Shown here piece by piece: positions 10,240 through 22,500 of a DNA stretch of 64,000 nucleotides; the first letter of the stretch is position 1, and every line of letters starts with the position of its first letter. The translations under genes were made by a program, and so were the position numbers. The notes beneath the pieces are model-generated. The model ran no database searches, had not been told where the DNA came from, and worked only from the letters and a program-made list of their open reading frames with translations. Source of the stretch: Sipunculus nudus (taxonomy: Eukaryota; Annelida; Sipuncula; Golfingiida; Sipunculidae); the NCBI GenBank assembly GCA_026874595.1, contig CM049310.1, forward strand, positions 37,961,558-38,025,557. The letters run 5' to 3'.

Positions 10240-11080
10240 TTACGGATCTGATTCATAGAACAGACAACATGCCAACAGTTATATGTATAAGCAAATATAT
10301 GTTAAATAATGTATGTTTTCACATTAACTATATATACAACATCTCCTTGCAAACCGCTGGACCACCGTTGAAACCAGCACTCACATATATCTGTTTATTT
10401 CTAGTTTATATTTAAATGCTATTCGATTCACATTTTTGTGTGTGTGTCCAGGTTTCTGTAATATTTCAAGCAAGCGAAATATACATCAAATCGTCTGACA
10501 GTCATATACAGAAATCTAATTTTAAGACAGGTGATTAAATAATGTTAGCAGTAAATGATGTTCTAATAGTGAGCCTGTCATAATGTTAATAAGAAACAAA
10601 TCTTGCCTTTGCCAAACTGAAACTACTTTTCGAAGAAAGAAGGGTCCGGACAAGAGGTACAGCTCCCAAATAGCCTGATTTTAAGTAATTGAGAATGGAT
10701 ATTTGTGGGGCAGGTTTCTAATATTCTAAACTGATCTTTCTAAGAACTAGATTTTTACATAACGCAACGTGTAGTTGATCTTTTAAACTATTTAATGAAT
10801 ATACAGCCATTGATATGATTGGTGGGTAGCTGAACAGACAACAATCCATTTAAAGGGGTACATATAATTTTTATTTTGAACTAAATTATAAAAAAAATAT
10901 TAAAATCTATCACTCATGGACGTGCGATTAATCTGTGACAGATAATTAAGAAATTCTAAAATAAGTCATAACCTCATTGTAAGTCTGAAGTGGTGGTAAA
11001 ATCTACACCTCAGATTTGTCTCATTTGCGGATTGGTATAAGATCTTGTAGGTGGTACATGTACGTGTGACTCCCCCTTCT
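10240..11080. other. Unassigned AT-rich DNA
   Basis: No supported feature is seen. The sequence is AT-rich with scattered stops in all frames. Confidence 0.3.
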
Positions 11081-11084
11081 GTAA

Positions 11085-11270
11085 ATGGCATGAAGTTCAA
11101 CTTATGGGATGAAGCACATCGTTTCATAATTAATGAATCATGGACCCTCTCCTAATGGGCATCTCTGTATTACAGAACCTCTATAAGTGTCTGTAAAGTG
11201 TTTACATATGAAGGCCAGGTGACCAGAGGAAAGATCTTGGTCACGCACATGCGGCAATTATAAACGAGGC
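11085..11270 (-). repeat. Left outer arm of an interrupted inverted repeat
   Basis: The reverse complement of this segment matches about 13,487-13,825. Shared words (right-arm sense) include CTGTAATACAGAGATGCCC, AAGATCTT next to CTGGTCAC, and ATTATGAAACGA. The right arm carries about 170 bp that are absent here. Together with the inner arms it forms one large inverted repeat. Confidence 0.75.
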
Positions 11271-11489
11271 CTACAGGCTTAATGCGAACCTGTGCAATGT
11301 GATTACACCAGGTATAATGCCTCAATGCTGGATCATTACTTTTCAAGAACATGTGTAACATGTATATGAACAAAGCAAGTACTTAACACTTAGAACAAGA
11401 AACAATTAAACAAACATCACTGCTGAAATTCTAACATGGGTGCACACAACACAAAAACTAGAATCAAGGTAGTCAACAAGCGACTACTT
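11271..11489. other. Spacer at the left junction of the inserted repeat
   Basis: Unassigned DNA between the point where the inverted-repeat match stops and the recognised start of the inserted repeat copy at about 11,490. Confidence 0.35.
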
Positions 11490-12300
11490 GTATCCACAAA
11501 AATCAGTGTGGGACGGGTGAAGTGAGGCATGGATTGAATGGCAAGGGGAAATAGAGTGAAGTGTGTAGCATAATAGCCTGGATGTCTGCAGCCGAAATGT
11601 ATATGTAGGTATAAAAATCAAAAATGATGTCCAAGCTGTATAAACATGCAAAATTTTAGGCAGACAAGTCAAACCACTACTGGGATATGAGTGATTTTAG
11701 CCCGTGCCAGACAAACAGAGGGACGCTGTGCAAAAATGATGGCAGGTGGTGCCACCAATTTTGTTATGATTAAGAGCTATGTGAGATCTATACACATGCA
11801 AATTTCAGGGGGATATGTCAAACCAGTCCTCAGATATAAGCCTGAATGTTTGCAGCGTATACATTAATGTAGGTGGCGCCACCTGCCACAACATCGAAAA
11901 AGATATCCAAGATGTATAAACCTGCAAAAGTTTAGGCAGATATGTCATACCACTGCCGAGATATGAGTGATTTTATCCCACTGCAAACAAACAGACAGAC
12001 AGTGTGCAAAAATGATTTCGGGCGGCGCTACCAGTTTTGCGTATGATAAAGAGCTATGTGAGATCTAATAACATGCAAATTTTTGCCCAATCGGTCAAAT
12101 GGTTCTAGATATATGAGCTTGGATGTCTGCAGCGTAAATTTGAATGTAGGTGGCGCCACCTGCCATAAAATCAAGAAAGCTGTCAAGGATGTATAAACCT
12201 GCAAAATTTCAGGTGGATAAGTCAAACCACTGCCGAGATATGAGTGATTTATTCCCAAGGCAGATGAACAGATGGACCCTGTGCAAAAATCAAAGAAAAT
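11490..12300 (+). repeat. GGTGGCGCCACC repeat family, copy 2 (truncated)
   Basis: It starts with AAATCAGTGTGGGACGGGTG like copy 1a and contains three units of about 275 bp (GGATGTCTGCAGC near 11,580 and 12,120; a variant near 11,850). GGTGGCGCCACC occurs near 11,874 and 12,148. It lacks the 337-bp array and the terminal hairpin. It sits inside the left arm of the inverted repeat and is therefore younger than that repeat. Confidence 0.7.
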
Positions 12301-12309
12301 GTAGTTAGA

Positions 12310-12785
12310 AAAAAAAATAAACAAATGATGACTGATGACTGATTATTTGCAAAAAAATTGTTGAAGCTTGCTCCTGCCATTTTTGAGATAGGTATGGTTA
12401 ACTAGAGACTACGCACGACGCACTGACGCACAATGGATGATGTAGCAACATTGCATTAGCTCACAGGTTCGCTAAAAATCCCATGATTTTTTAGATGACA
12501 GATCTTTTGGAAAAAAATTGGTGATGCTAGCTCCTGCCCTTTTTTGAGATAGCTATGACACACGACGAACGACTGAACACGGACGACGCCACACCATTGC
12601 ATAAGCTCCCAGATTTGCTAAAAATGCAAACCGATAGAGTTTTTCAGATGACTGATTATTTGCAAAAAAATTGGTGATGCTAGCTCCTGCCGTTTTTTAG
12701 ATAGCTATGGTTAACGTACAGACAACGCACGACACACGACGGACGACGCCGCACCATCGCATAAGCTCACAAGTTGGCTAAAAAA
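12310..12785 (+). repeat. Three-unit tandem repeat of about 150-170 bp
   Basis: Each unit contains GATTATTTGCAAAAAAATTG, GCTAGCTCCTGCC, a GATAG(C/G)TATGGTTAAC-type word, CACGACGGACGACGC and CATAAGCTCACA. The third unit is the best conserved. It follows copy 2 of the GGTGGCGCCACC family directly and lies in the same insertion. Confidence 0.7.
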
Positions 12786-12890
12786 GAAAAGAAACGAGAA
12801 AGAAGTAACACCTAGAGAAGCTTAAAAACCCTTGAATTGTGAATTTATGCTGTACCACCACCAGGTGGCGTGAGCGCTGTATTTGTCTCG
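12786..12890 (-). repeat. Left inner arm of the interrupted inverted repeat
   Basis: The reverse complement matches about 13,375-13,480. Shared words include CTCACGCCA followed by CTGGTGG, TCAAGG and AAGCTT. It resumes the match that is broken at about 11,270. Confidence 0.7.
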
Positions 12891-13374
12891 TTTCTAAACG
12901 ATTGGTCTCGTTTCTAAATTTTATTTTCATTTCAAAATTGCCATATAAGCATAGGAAACCCCCGCAAGTACCAATAACTAATTGTGTCCCTTGCACATGA
13001 CGGGATATTCATCTGGTAAAACAAGACATAATGAAACATGACATTAATAGTATCCACCGGCTGAGCCATTCTAACACAGCGCTGGTATTATATTCAAAGG
13101 CTTTCAGTCTTTTCACACACACACACACACAGACACACATATATATATATAAACGTATATATTAAAGAGAGAGAACGAGACAGAGAGCCGATTGTTTAGT
13201 AGAGAGTTTAAATGAAAAAAGGACCTATTTACATTTTACAAACCAAGTATTTTGAGTATTGATGAAATACAATTTATTCTCCTTTAACTTTTAAGGTATC
13301 TTTCAATATTTCGTTCTTCGTTTGCTTTCTCCTGTATACAAGTGGGAAAAAAACTTGCCCCAGGCGCGATCAAT
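12891..13374. other. Loop of the inverted repeat with CA/TA microsatellite
   Basis: This separates the two arms. It contains (CA)n then (TA)n at about 13,116-13,150 and a GAGAGA stretch to about 13,190. No coding sequence is recognised. Confidence 0.5.
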
Positions 13375-13825
13375 GAGGAAAAACAAACAGCACTCACGCC
13401 ATCTGGTGGCCGTAAAAAATAAACTTCCCAAATCAAGGTTTTCCAAGCTTTTCTGGGTAGTTTTCTTTCATGTTTCTTCTCTTTTTTATAATTGTCCCGT
13501 TTGCCAGACTAAGATCTTGCTTCTGGTCACGCGATCTTCTCATAGTAAACAGACAAATTTGCACTGTGTTTACTCACACACAGAACCATAATGACGTATA
13601 CATAACCGGTAAACAGGAGATATTAAGCCCGTGTATTGGCATGGATTTGCTGAACAACAATTGTACTCAGCCAAAAATAGTTAATAACGTGAGACAAACC
13701 ACATATTATTACAAAAGAATATGAACCTTGAGTGTCAATATAGAGGTGTCTGTAATACAGAGATGCCCGTAAGGAGAGGTTCCTGATTCATATATTATGA
13801 AACGAAGTGCTCGATTCGTGCCGTT
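13375..13825 (+). repeat. Right arm of the inverted repeat (uninterrupted)
   Basis: This contiguous segment pairs first with 12,786-12,890 and then with 11,085-11,270, both in inverse orientation. The open frames 13,322-13,591 and 13,470-13,724 fall inside it and have no family resemblance. Confidence 0.7.
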
Positions 13826-13885
13826 GACAGTAGGGCGAGTGACATTGTGCGTTATGCCATAAATCAAGTTCTTATACATATACAT

Positions 13886-14240
13886 CAAACATGATCATTG
13901 AGTTTTTTAAAGTCCTGTCACCTTATTCATTTGAGCAGATAAAGGACTCTTGACAACCAGACATCCCCATCATCTTCCCATGTGTCAGCTGGTACTTTCT
14001 TTACAGGTACCCCAGCTCCAGGTCCAGATATGATACATGCAGACAGGCGTGATCAAGGTACAGTTTAATAGCTGGCCGGATGAGTGAAGCTGTCAAGATA
14101 GGCAGTCCTGGCCTAGCAGTAGGTCTGGTACTGTCCAACACTTGGTTTCACCTCCACTGTCTCCATTGATGCCAGTTTTCACACTCTGAGAAGATTTCCT
14201 GAAAGTGATCATCCTGTAAACAGCAAACATAACTCCTCAG
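13886..14240 (+). repeat. Array leader, copy 1 (left end of the array)
   Basis: This is non-repetitive within itself. It runs from ACATGATCATTGAGT through CTTCCCATGTGTCAGCTGG to AACTCCTCAGAAGGTG. It holds an acceptor-like tract (ACTTTCTTTACAG ending 14,006) and a 51-bp exon candidate at 14,007-14,057 bounded by CAAG-GTACAG. Like copies 4 and 6 it lacks one A in the GACA(A)CTTGG word, which shifts the later frame. The array begins here with a leader, not with 76-bp units. Confidence 0.85.
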
Positions 14241-16865
14241 AAGGTGAAACTCCTGTAAACATTAAATATGATCAGAGTGAAGGTGAAATTCCTCAAATTC
14301 TCAAAGATGATCAGTCCATGGGAAATTCTGGAAAACATCGAACATGATCAAGGTGAGGGAACAGCTACTGAAAATATCAAAGATGAAAAGTACATCGGTA
14401 ATTCCTGAAAACAAGAAATGAAATCACAGTGTAGAAAAAACGCCTGAACATATATCAAAGATGATCACCCATGGGAAATACCTGAAAACATAAAACATAA
14501 TCACAGTGAAGGAAAAACTCCTGAAAATAGCAAAGATGATTTGTCCATGGGTAATAACTGAAAACATAAAACTTGATAACAGTGATGGAAAAGCTCCTGA
14601 AAACATCAAACACGATCAGTCCATGGGTAATTCTGGAAACATCAAACATGATCAAAGTGAGGGAACAGGTACTGAAAATATCAAAGATGAAAAGTCCATG
14701 GGTAATTCCAGAAAACAAGAAATGTAATCACAGTGAAGGAAAAACTCTTGAAAATATCAAAGATGATCAGTCCATGGGTAATTATGGAAAACATCAAACA
14801 TGATCAAAGTGAGGAAAAGGTACTGAAAATATCAAAGATGATCAGTTTATGGGGAATTCCTGAAAACATGAAACATTATCACAATGAAGAAAAAGCTCAT
14901 GAAAACATCAAACAAGATTAGTCCATGGGTATTTCCTGAAAACAACAAACGTAATAAAGCTCAAGGAAATCCTCCTGAAAACATCAAAAATGACGAGTCC
15001 ATGGGTATTTCCTGAACACATCAAACATAATTACAGTGGAGGAAAAACTCCTGAAGATATCAAAGATGATCAGTCCATGGGTAAATCCTAAAAACATAAA
15101 AACATAACACAGTGAAGGAAAAACTCCTGAAAATAGCAAAGATGATCTGTCCATGGATAATAACTGAAAACATAAAACTTGATAACAGTGATGGAAAAGC
15201 TCCTGAAAACATCAAACATGATCAGTCCATGGGTATTTCCTGAAAACAACAAACATAATAAAGCTCAAGGAAAACCTCCTGAAAACATCAAAGACGATCA
15301 GTCTATGGGTAAATCCTTAAAACATAAACATTATCACAGGGAAAAAAACTCCTGAAAATATCAAAGATGAGCCGTCCATGGGTAGTTCCTGAAAAAAATA
15401 AAACATAATCACAGTGAAAGAAGCTCCTGAAAATATCAAAGATGATAAGTCCATTGGTAATTCCTGAAAGCATCAAACATAATCACAGTGAAGGAAAACC
15501 TCCTGAAAACATAAAGGATGATCAGTCTATGGGTAATTCCTGAAAACATCAAACATGATCACCGTGAAGGAAACATAAAGCAAACATAACTCCTCAGAAG
15601 GTGAAACTCCTGAAAACATTAAATATGATCAGAGTGAAGGTGAAATTCCTTAAATTCTCAAAGATGATCAGTCCATGGATAATTCTGGAAAACATCAAAC
15701 ATGATCACAGTGAGGAAAAGCTACCGAAAATATCAAAGGTAAACAGTCCATGGGTAATTTCTGAAAACAACAAACATAATAAAGCTCAAGGAAATCCTCC
15801 TAAAAACATCAAAGATGATCAGTCCATGGGTAATGCCTGAAAACATAAACATAATCGCAGCGAAGGAAAAACTCCTGAAAATATCAAAGATGATCAGTTC
15901 ATGGGTAATTCCTGAAAACATGAAACATTATATAAGTGAAGAAAAAGCTCCTGAAAACATCAACATGATCAGTGCATGGGTAATTCCTGAAAAAAAAAAA
16001 AAACATAATAAAGCTCAAGGAAAACCTCCTGAAAACATTAAAAATGACAAGTCCATGGGTATTTCCTAAACACATCAAACACAATTACAGTGGAGGAAAA
16101 ACTCCTGAAAATATCAATGATGAACCGTCCATGGGTAGTTCCTGAAAAAAATAAAACATAATCACAGTGAAAGAAGCTCCTGAAAATATCAAAGATGATA
16201 AGTCCATTGGTAATTCCTGAAAGCATCAAACATAATCACAGTGAAGGAAAACCTCCTGAAAACATAAAGGATGATCAGTCTATGGGTAATTCCTGAAAAC
16301 ATCAAATATGATCACCGTGAAGGAAACATAAAGCAAACATAACTCCTCAGAAGGTGAAACTTCTGAAAACATTAAATAGGATCAGAGTGAAGATGAAATT
16401 CCTTAAATTCTCAAAGATGATCAGTCCATGGATAATTCTGGAAAACATCAAATATGATCACAGTGAGAAAAAGCTACTGAAAATATCAAAGGTAAACAGT
16501 CCATGGGTAATTTCGAAAAACAAGAAATGTTATCACAGTGAAGGAAAAACTCTTGAAAATATCAAAGATGATCAGTCCATGGGTAATTCTGGAAAAATTC
16601 AAACATGATCAAAGTGAGGAAAAGGTACTGAAAATATCAAAGATGATCAGTCCATGGGTAATTCCTGAAAACATCAAATATGATCACCGTGAAGGAAAAA
16701 CTCCTGAAAACATCAAAGATGATCAGTCTATATATGGGTAATTCCTGAAACATCAAACATTATTACAGTAAAGGAAGCTCCTGAAACTATCAAAGATTAT
16801 CAGTCCATGGCTAATTCCTGAAAACATCAAACATAATCACAGTGAAGGCAAAACTCTGAAACATC

Positions 16866-17220
16866 AAACATGATCATTGAGTTTTTAAAAGTCCTGTCAC
16901 CTTATTAATTTGAGCAGATAAAGGACTCTTGACAACCAGACATCCCCATCATCTTCCCATGTGTCAGCTGATACTTTCCTTACAGGTACCCCAGCTCCAG
17001 GTCCAGATATGATACATGCAGACAGGCGTGATCAAGGTACAGTTTAATAGCTGGCCGGATGAGTGGAGCTGTCAAGATAGGCAGTCCTGGCCTAGCAGTA
17101 GGTCCGGTACTGTCTGACAACTTGGTTTTACCTCCACTGTCTCCATTGATGCCAGTTTTCACACTCTTGGAAGGTTTCCTGAAGGTGATCATCCTGTATA
17201 CAGCAAACATAACTCCTCAG
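16866..17220 (+). repeat. Array leader, copy 2
   Basis: Near-identical to the other leaders. It has the longer GACAACTTGG version, so the frame from the middle of the leader into the 13-codon repeat stays open. The acceptor-like tract is ACTTTCCTTACAG. Confidence 0.85.
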
Positions 17221-19193
17221 GAGGTGAAACTCCTGAAAACATTAAATATGATCAGAGTGAAGGTGAAATTCCTGAAATTCTCAAAGATGATCAGTCCATG
17301 GGTAATTCTGGAAAACATCAAACATGATCAAGGTGAGGAAAAGCTACTGAAAATATCAAAGGTAAACAGTCCACGGGTAATTCCGGAAAACAAGAAATGT
17401 AATCACAGCGAAGGAAAAACTCCTGAAAATATCAAAGATGATCAGTCCATGGGTAATTCTGGAAAACATCAAACATGATCAAAGTGAGGGAACAGCTACT
17501 GAAAATTTCAAAGATGAAAAGTACATGGGTAATTCCTGAAAACATGAAACATTATATAAGTGAAGAAAAAGCTCCTGAAAACATCAAACATGATCAGTCC
17601 ATGGGTAATTCCTGAAAAAAAACAAACATAATAAAGCTCAAGGAAAACCTCCTGAAAACATCAAAAATGATCAGTCTATTGGTAATTCCTCAAAAACATC
17701 GAACATTATCACAGTCAGGGAAAAGCTACCGAAAATATCAAAGGTGATCAGTCCATGGGTAATTCCTGAAAAAAAGAACTCTAATCACAGTGAAGGAAAA
17801 ACTCCTGAAAATATCAAAGATGATCAATCAATGGGTAATTCTGGAAAACATCAAACATGATCACAGTGAAGGAAAAACTACTGAAAATATCAAAGATGAA
17901 CAGTCTATGGGTAATTCCTGAAAACATCAAACATAAAAAATCTCAAGGAAAAACTCCTCAAAGCATCAAAGATGATCAATCTATGGTTAATTCCTGAAAA
18001 CATCAAACATAATCAGTCCATGGGTAATTCCTGAAAACAACAAACATTATAAAGCTCAAGGAAAAACTCCTGAAAACATTAAATATGATCAGAGTGAATG
18101 TGAAATTCCTGAAATTCTCAAAGATGATCAGTCCATGGGTAATTCTGGAAAACATCAAACATGATCACAGTGAGGAAAAGCTACTGAAAATATCAAAGGT
18201 AAACAGTCCATGGGTAATTCCGGTAAACAAGAAATGTAATCACAGCGAAGGGAAAACTCTTGAAAATATCAAAGATGATCAGTCCATGGGTAATTTTGGA
18301 AAACATCAAACATGATCAAAGTGAGGAAAAGGTACTGAAAATATCAAATATGAACAGTCCATGGGTAATTCCTGAAAACATGAAACGTTATCACAGTGAA
18401 GAAAAAGCTCATGAAAACATCAAACATGATCAGTCCATGGGTATTTCCTGAAAACAACAAACATAATAAAGCTCCAGGAAAACCTCCAGGAAACATCAAA
18501 GATGATTAGTCTATGGGTAATTCCTCAAAAACATCGAACATTATCACAGTCAGATAAAAGCTACCGAAAATATCAAAGGTGATCAGTCCATCGGTAATTC
18601 CTGAAAAAAAGAAATCTAATCACAGTGAACGAAAAAATCCTGAAGATGAAATTCCTTAAATTCTCAAAGATGATCAGTCCATGGATAATTCTGGAAAACA
18701 TCAAATATGATCACAGTGAGGAAAAGCTACTGAAAATATCAAAGGTAAACAGTCCATGGGTAATTTCGAAAAACAAGAAAGTTATCACAGTGAAGGAAAA
18801 ACTCTTGAAAATATCAAAGATGATCAGTCCATGGGTAATTCTGGAAAAATTCAAACATGATCAAAGTGAGGAAAAGGTACTGAAAATATCAAAGATGATC
18901 AGTCCATGGGTAATTTCTGAAAACATCAAATATGATCACCGTGAAGGAAAAACTCCTGAAAATATCAAAGATGATCAGTCCATGGGTAATTCCTGAAAAC
19001 ACCAAACATAACAAAGCTCAAGGAAAAACTCCTGAAAACATCAAAGATGATCAGTCTATATATGGGTAATTCCTGAAAACATCAAACATTATTACAGTAA
19101 AGGAAGCTCCTGAAACTATCAAAGATTATCAGTCCATGGCTAATTCCTGAAAACATCAAACATAATCACAGTGAAGGCAAAACTCTGAAAGAT

Positions 19194-19549
19194 CAAACAT
19201 GATCATTGAGTTTTTAAAAGTCCTGTCACCTTATTCATTTGAGCAGATAAAGGACTCTTGACAACCAGACATCCCCATCATCTTCCCATGTGTCAGCTGA
19301 TACTTTCCTTACAGGTACACCAGCTCCAGGTCCAGATATGATACATGCAGACAGGCGTGATCAAGGTACAGTTTAATAGCTGGCCAGATGAGTGGAGCTG
19401 TCAAGATAGGCAGTCCTGGCCTAGCAGTAGGTCCGGTACTGTCCGACAACTTGGTTTCACCTCCACTGTCTCCATTGATGCCAGTTTTCATACTCTTGGA
19501 AGGTTTCCTGAAGGTGATCATCCTGTATACAGCAAACATAACTCCTCAG
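19194..19549 (+). repeat. Array leader, copy 3
   Basis: It has the longer GACAACTTGG version. The frame starting in the leader stays open for 103 codons into the array (19,345-19,656). The exon candidate reads GTACACCAG instead of GTACCCCAG. Confidence 0.85.
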
Positions 19550-22500
19550 GAGGTGAAACTCCTGAAAACATTAAATATGATCAGAGTGAAGGTGAAATTC
19601 ATGAAATTCTCAAAGATGATCACTCCATGGGTAATTCTGGAAAACATCAAACATGATCAAGGTGAGGAAAAGCTACTGAAAATATCAAAGGTAAACAGTC
19701 CATGGGTAATTCCGGAAAACAAGAAATGTAATCACAGCGAAGGGAAAACTCCTGAAAATATCAAAGATGATCAGTCCATGGGTAATTCTGGAAAACATCA
19801 AACATGATCAAAGTGAGGGAACAGCTACTGATAATATCAAAGATGAAAAGTACATGGGTAATTCCTGAAAACATGAAACATTATATATGTGAAGAAAAAG
19901 CTCCTGAAAACATCAAACATGATCAGTTTATGAGTAATTCCTGAAAAAAACAAACATAATAAAGCTCAAGGAAAATCTGGAAACATCAAAGATGATCAGT
20001 CTATTGGTAATTCCTCAAAAACATCGAACATTATCACAGTCAGGGAAAAGCTACCGAAAATATCAAAGGTGATCAGTCCATGGGTAATTCCTGAAAAAAA
20101 GAAATCTAATCACAGTGAAGGAAAAACTCCTGAAAATATCAAAGATGATCAATCAATGGGTAATTCTGGAAAACATCAAACATGGTCACAGTGAAGGAAA
20201 AACTACTGAAAATATCAAAGATGAACAGTCTATGGGTAATTCCTGAAAACATCAAACATAAAAAATCTCAAGGAAAAACTCCTGAAAACATCAAAGATGA
20301 TCAGTCCATGGTTAATTCCTGAAAACATCAAACATAATCAGTCCATGGGTAATTCCTGAAAACAACAAACATAATAAAGCTCAAGGAAAAACTCCTGAAA
20401 ACATTAAATATGAATATATTCCTGAAATTCTCAAAGATGATCAGTCCATGGGTAATTCTGGAAAACATCAAACATGATCACAGTGAGGAAAAGCTACTGA
20501 AAATATCAAAGGTAAACAGTCCATGGGTAATTCCGGTAAACAAGAAATGTAATCACAGCGAAGGGAAAACTCTTGAAATTCTCAAAGGTGATCAGTCCAT
20601 GGGTAATTCTGGAAAACATCAAACATGATCACAGTGAGGAAAAGCTACTGAAAATATCAAAGGTAAACAGTCCATGGGTAATTCCGGAAAACAAGAAATG
20701 TAATCACAGTGAAGGGAAAACTCCTGAAAATATCAAAGATGATCAGTCCATGGGTAATTCTGGAAAACATCAGACATGATCAAAGTGAGGGAACAGCTAC
20801 TGAAAATATCAAAGATGAAAAGTACATGGGTAATTCCTGAAAACAAGAAATGTAATCACAGTGAAGGAAAAACTCCTGAAAATATCAAAGATGATCACTC
20901 CATGGGGAATACCTGAAAACATAAACATAATCACAGTGAAGGATAAACTCCTGAAAATAGCAAAAATGATCTGTCCATGGGTAATAACTGAAAACATAAA
21001 ACTTGATAACAGTGATGGAAAAGCTCCTAAAAACATCAAACATGATCAGTCCATGGGTATTTCCTGAAAACAACAAACATAATAAAGCTAAAGGAAAACC
21101 TCCTGAAAACATCAAAGATGATCAGTCTATTGGTAATTCCTCAAAAACATCGAACATTATCACAGTCAGATAAAAGCTACCGAAAATATCAAAGGTGATC
21201 AGTCCATGGGTAATTCCTGAAAAAAAGAAATCTAATCACAGTGAACGAAAAAATCCTGAAAATATCAAAGATGATCAATCAATGGGTAATTCTGGAAAAC
21301 ATCAAACATGGTCACAGTGAAGGAAAAACTACTGAAAATATCAAAGATGAACAGTCTATGGGTAATTCCTGAAAACATCAAACATAAAAAATCTCAAGGA
21401 AAAACTCCTCAAAGCATCAAAGATGATCAATCTATGGTTAATTCCTGAAAACATCAAACATAATCAGTCCATGGGTAATTCCTGAAAACAACAAACATAA
21501 TAAAGCTCAAGGAAAAACTCCTGAAAACATTAAATATGATCAGAGTGAATGTGAAATTCCTGGAATTCTCAAAGATAATCAGTCCATGGGTAATTCTGGA
21601 AAACATCAAACATGATCACAGTGAGGAAAAGCTACTGAAAATATCAAAGGTAAACAGTCCAAGGGTAATTCCGGTTAACAAGAAATGTAATCACAGCGAA
21701 GGGAAAACTCCTGAAAATATCAAAGATGAAAAGTACATGGGTAATTCCTGAAAACAAGAAATGTAATCACAGTGAAGGAAACACTCCTGAAAATATCAAA
21801 GATGATCACTCCATGGGAAATACCTGAAAACATAAAACATAATCACAGTGAAGGATAAACTCCTGAAAATAGCAAAAATGATCTGTCCATGGGTAATAAC
21901 TGAAAACATAAAACTTGATAACAGTGATGGAAAAGCTCCTAAAAACATCAAACATGATCAATCCATGGGTATTTCCTGAAAACAACAAACATAATAAAGC
22001 TAAAGGAAAACCTCCTGATAACATCAAAGATGATCAGTCTATAGGTATATCCTTAAAACATAAACATAATCACAGTAAAAAAAAACTCCTGAAAACATCA
22101 AAGATGAGCCGTCCATGGGTAGTTCCTGAAAAAAATAAAACATAATCACAGTAAAGGAAGCTCCTGAAAATATCAAAGACGATAAGTCCATTGGTAATTC
22201 CTGAAAGCATCAAAGATAATCACAGTAAAGGAAAACCTCCTGAAAACATAAAGGATGATCAGTGTATGGGTAATTCCTGAAAACATCAAACATGATCACC
22301 GTGAAGGAAACATAAAGCAAACATAACTCCTCAGAAGGTGAAACTCCTGAAAACATTAAATATGATCAGAGTGAAGGTGAAATTCCTCAATTTCTCAAAG
22401 ATGATCAGTCCATGGATAATTCTGGAAAACATCAAACATGATCACAGTGAGGAAAAGCTACTGAAAATATCAAAGGTAAACAGTCCATGGGTAATTCCGG

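Noticed and set aside
9758-10415. Three long open frames (plus and minus) near 10 kb
   Set aside because: They consist of the TA tract (YIYIYI) and the 21-bp minisatellite, whose period is divisible by three.
16980-17210. Minus-strand 76-codon frame across the leader (MFAVYRMITFRKPSKS...), present in several leader copies
   Set aside because: It is conserved only because the leader DNA is duplicated. The plus-strand frame connects to the 13-codon repeat and splice-like signals, so the minus frame is more likely a shadow. Not fully excluded.
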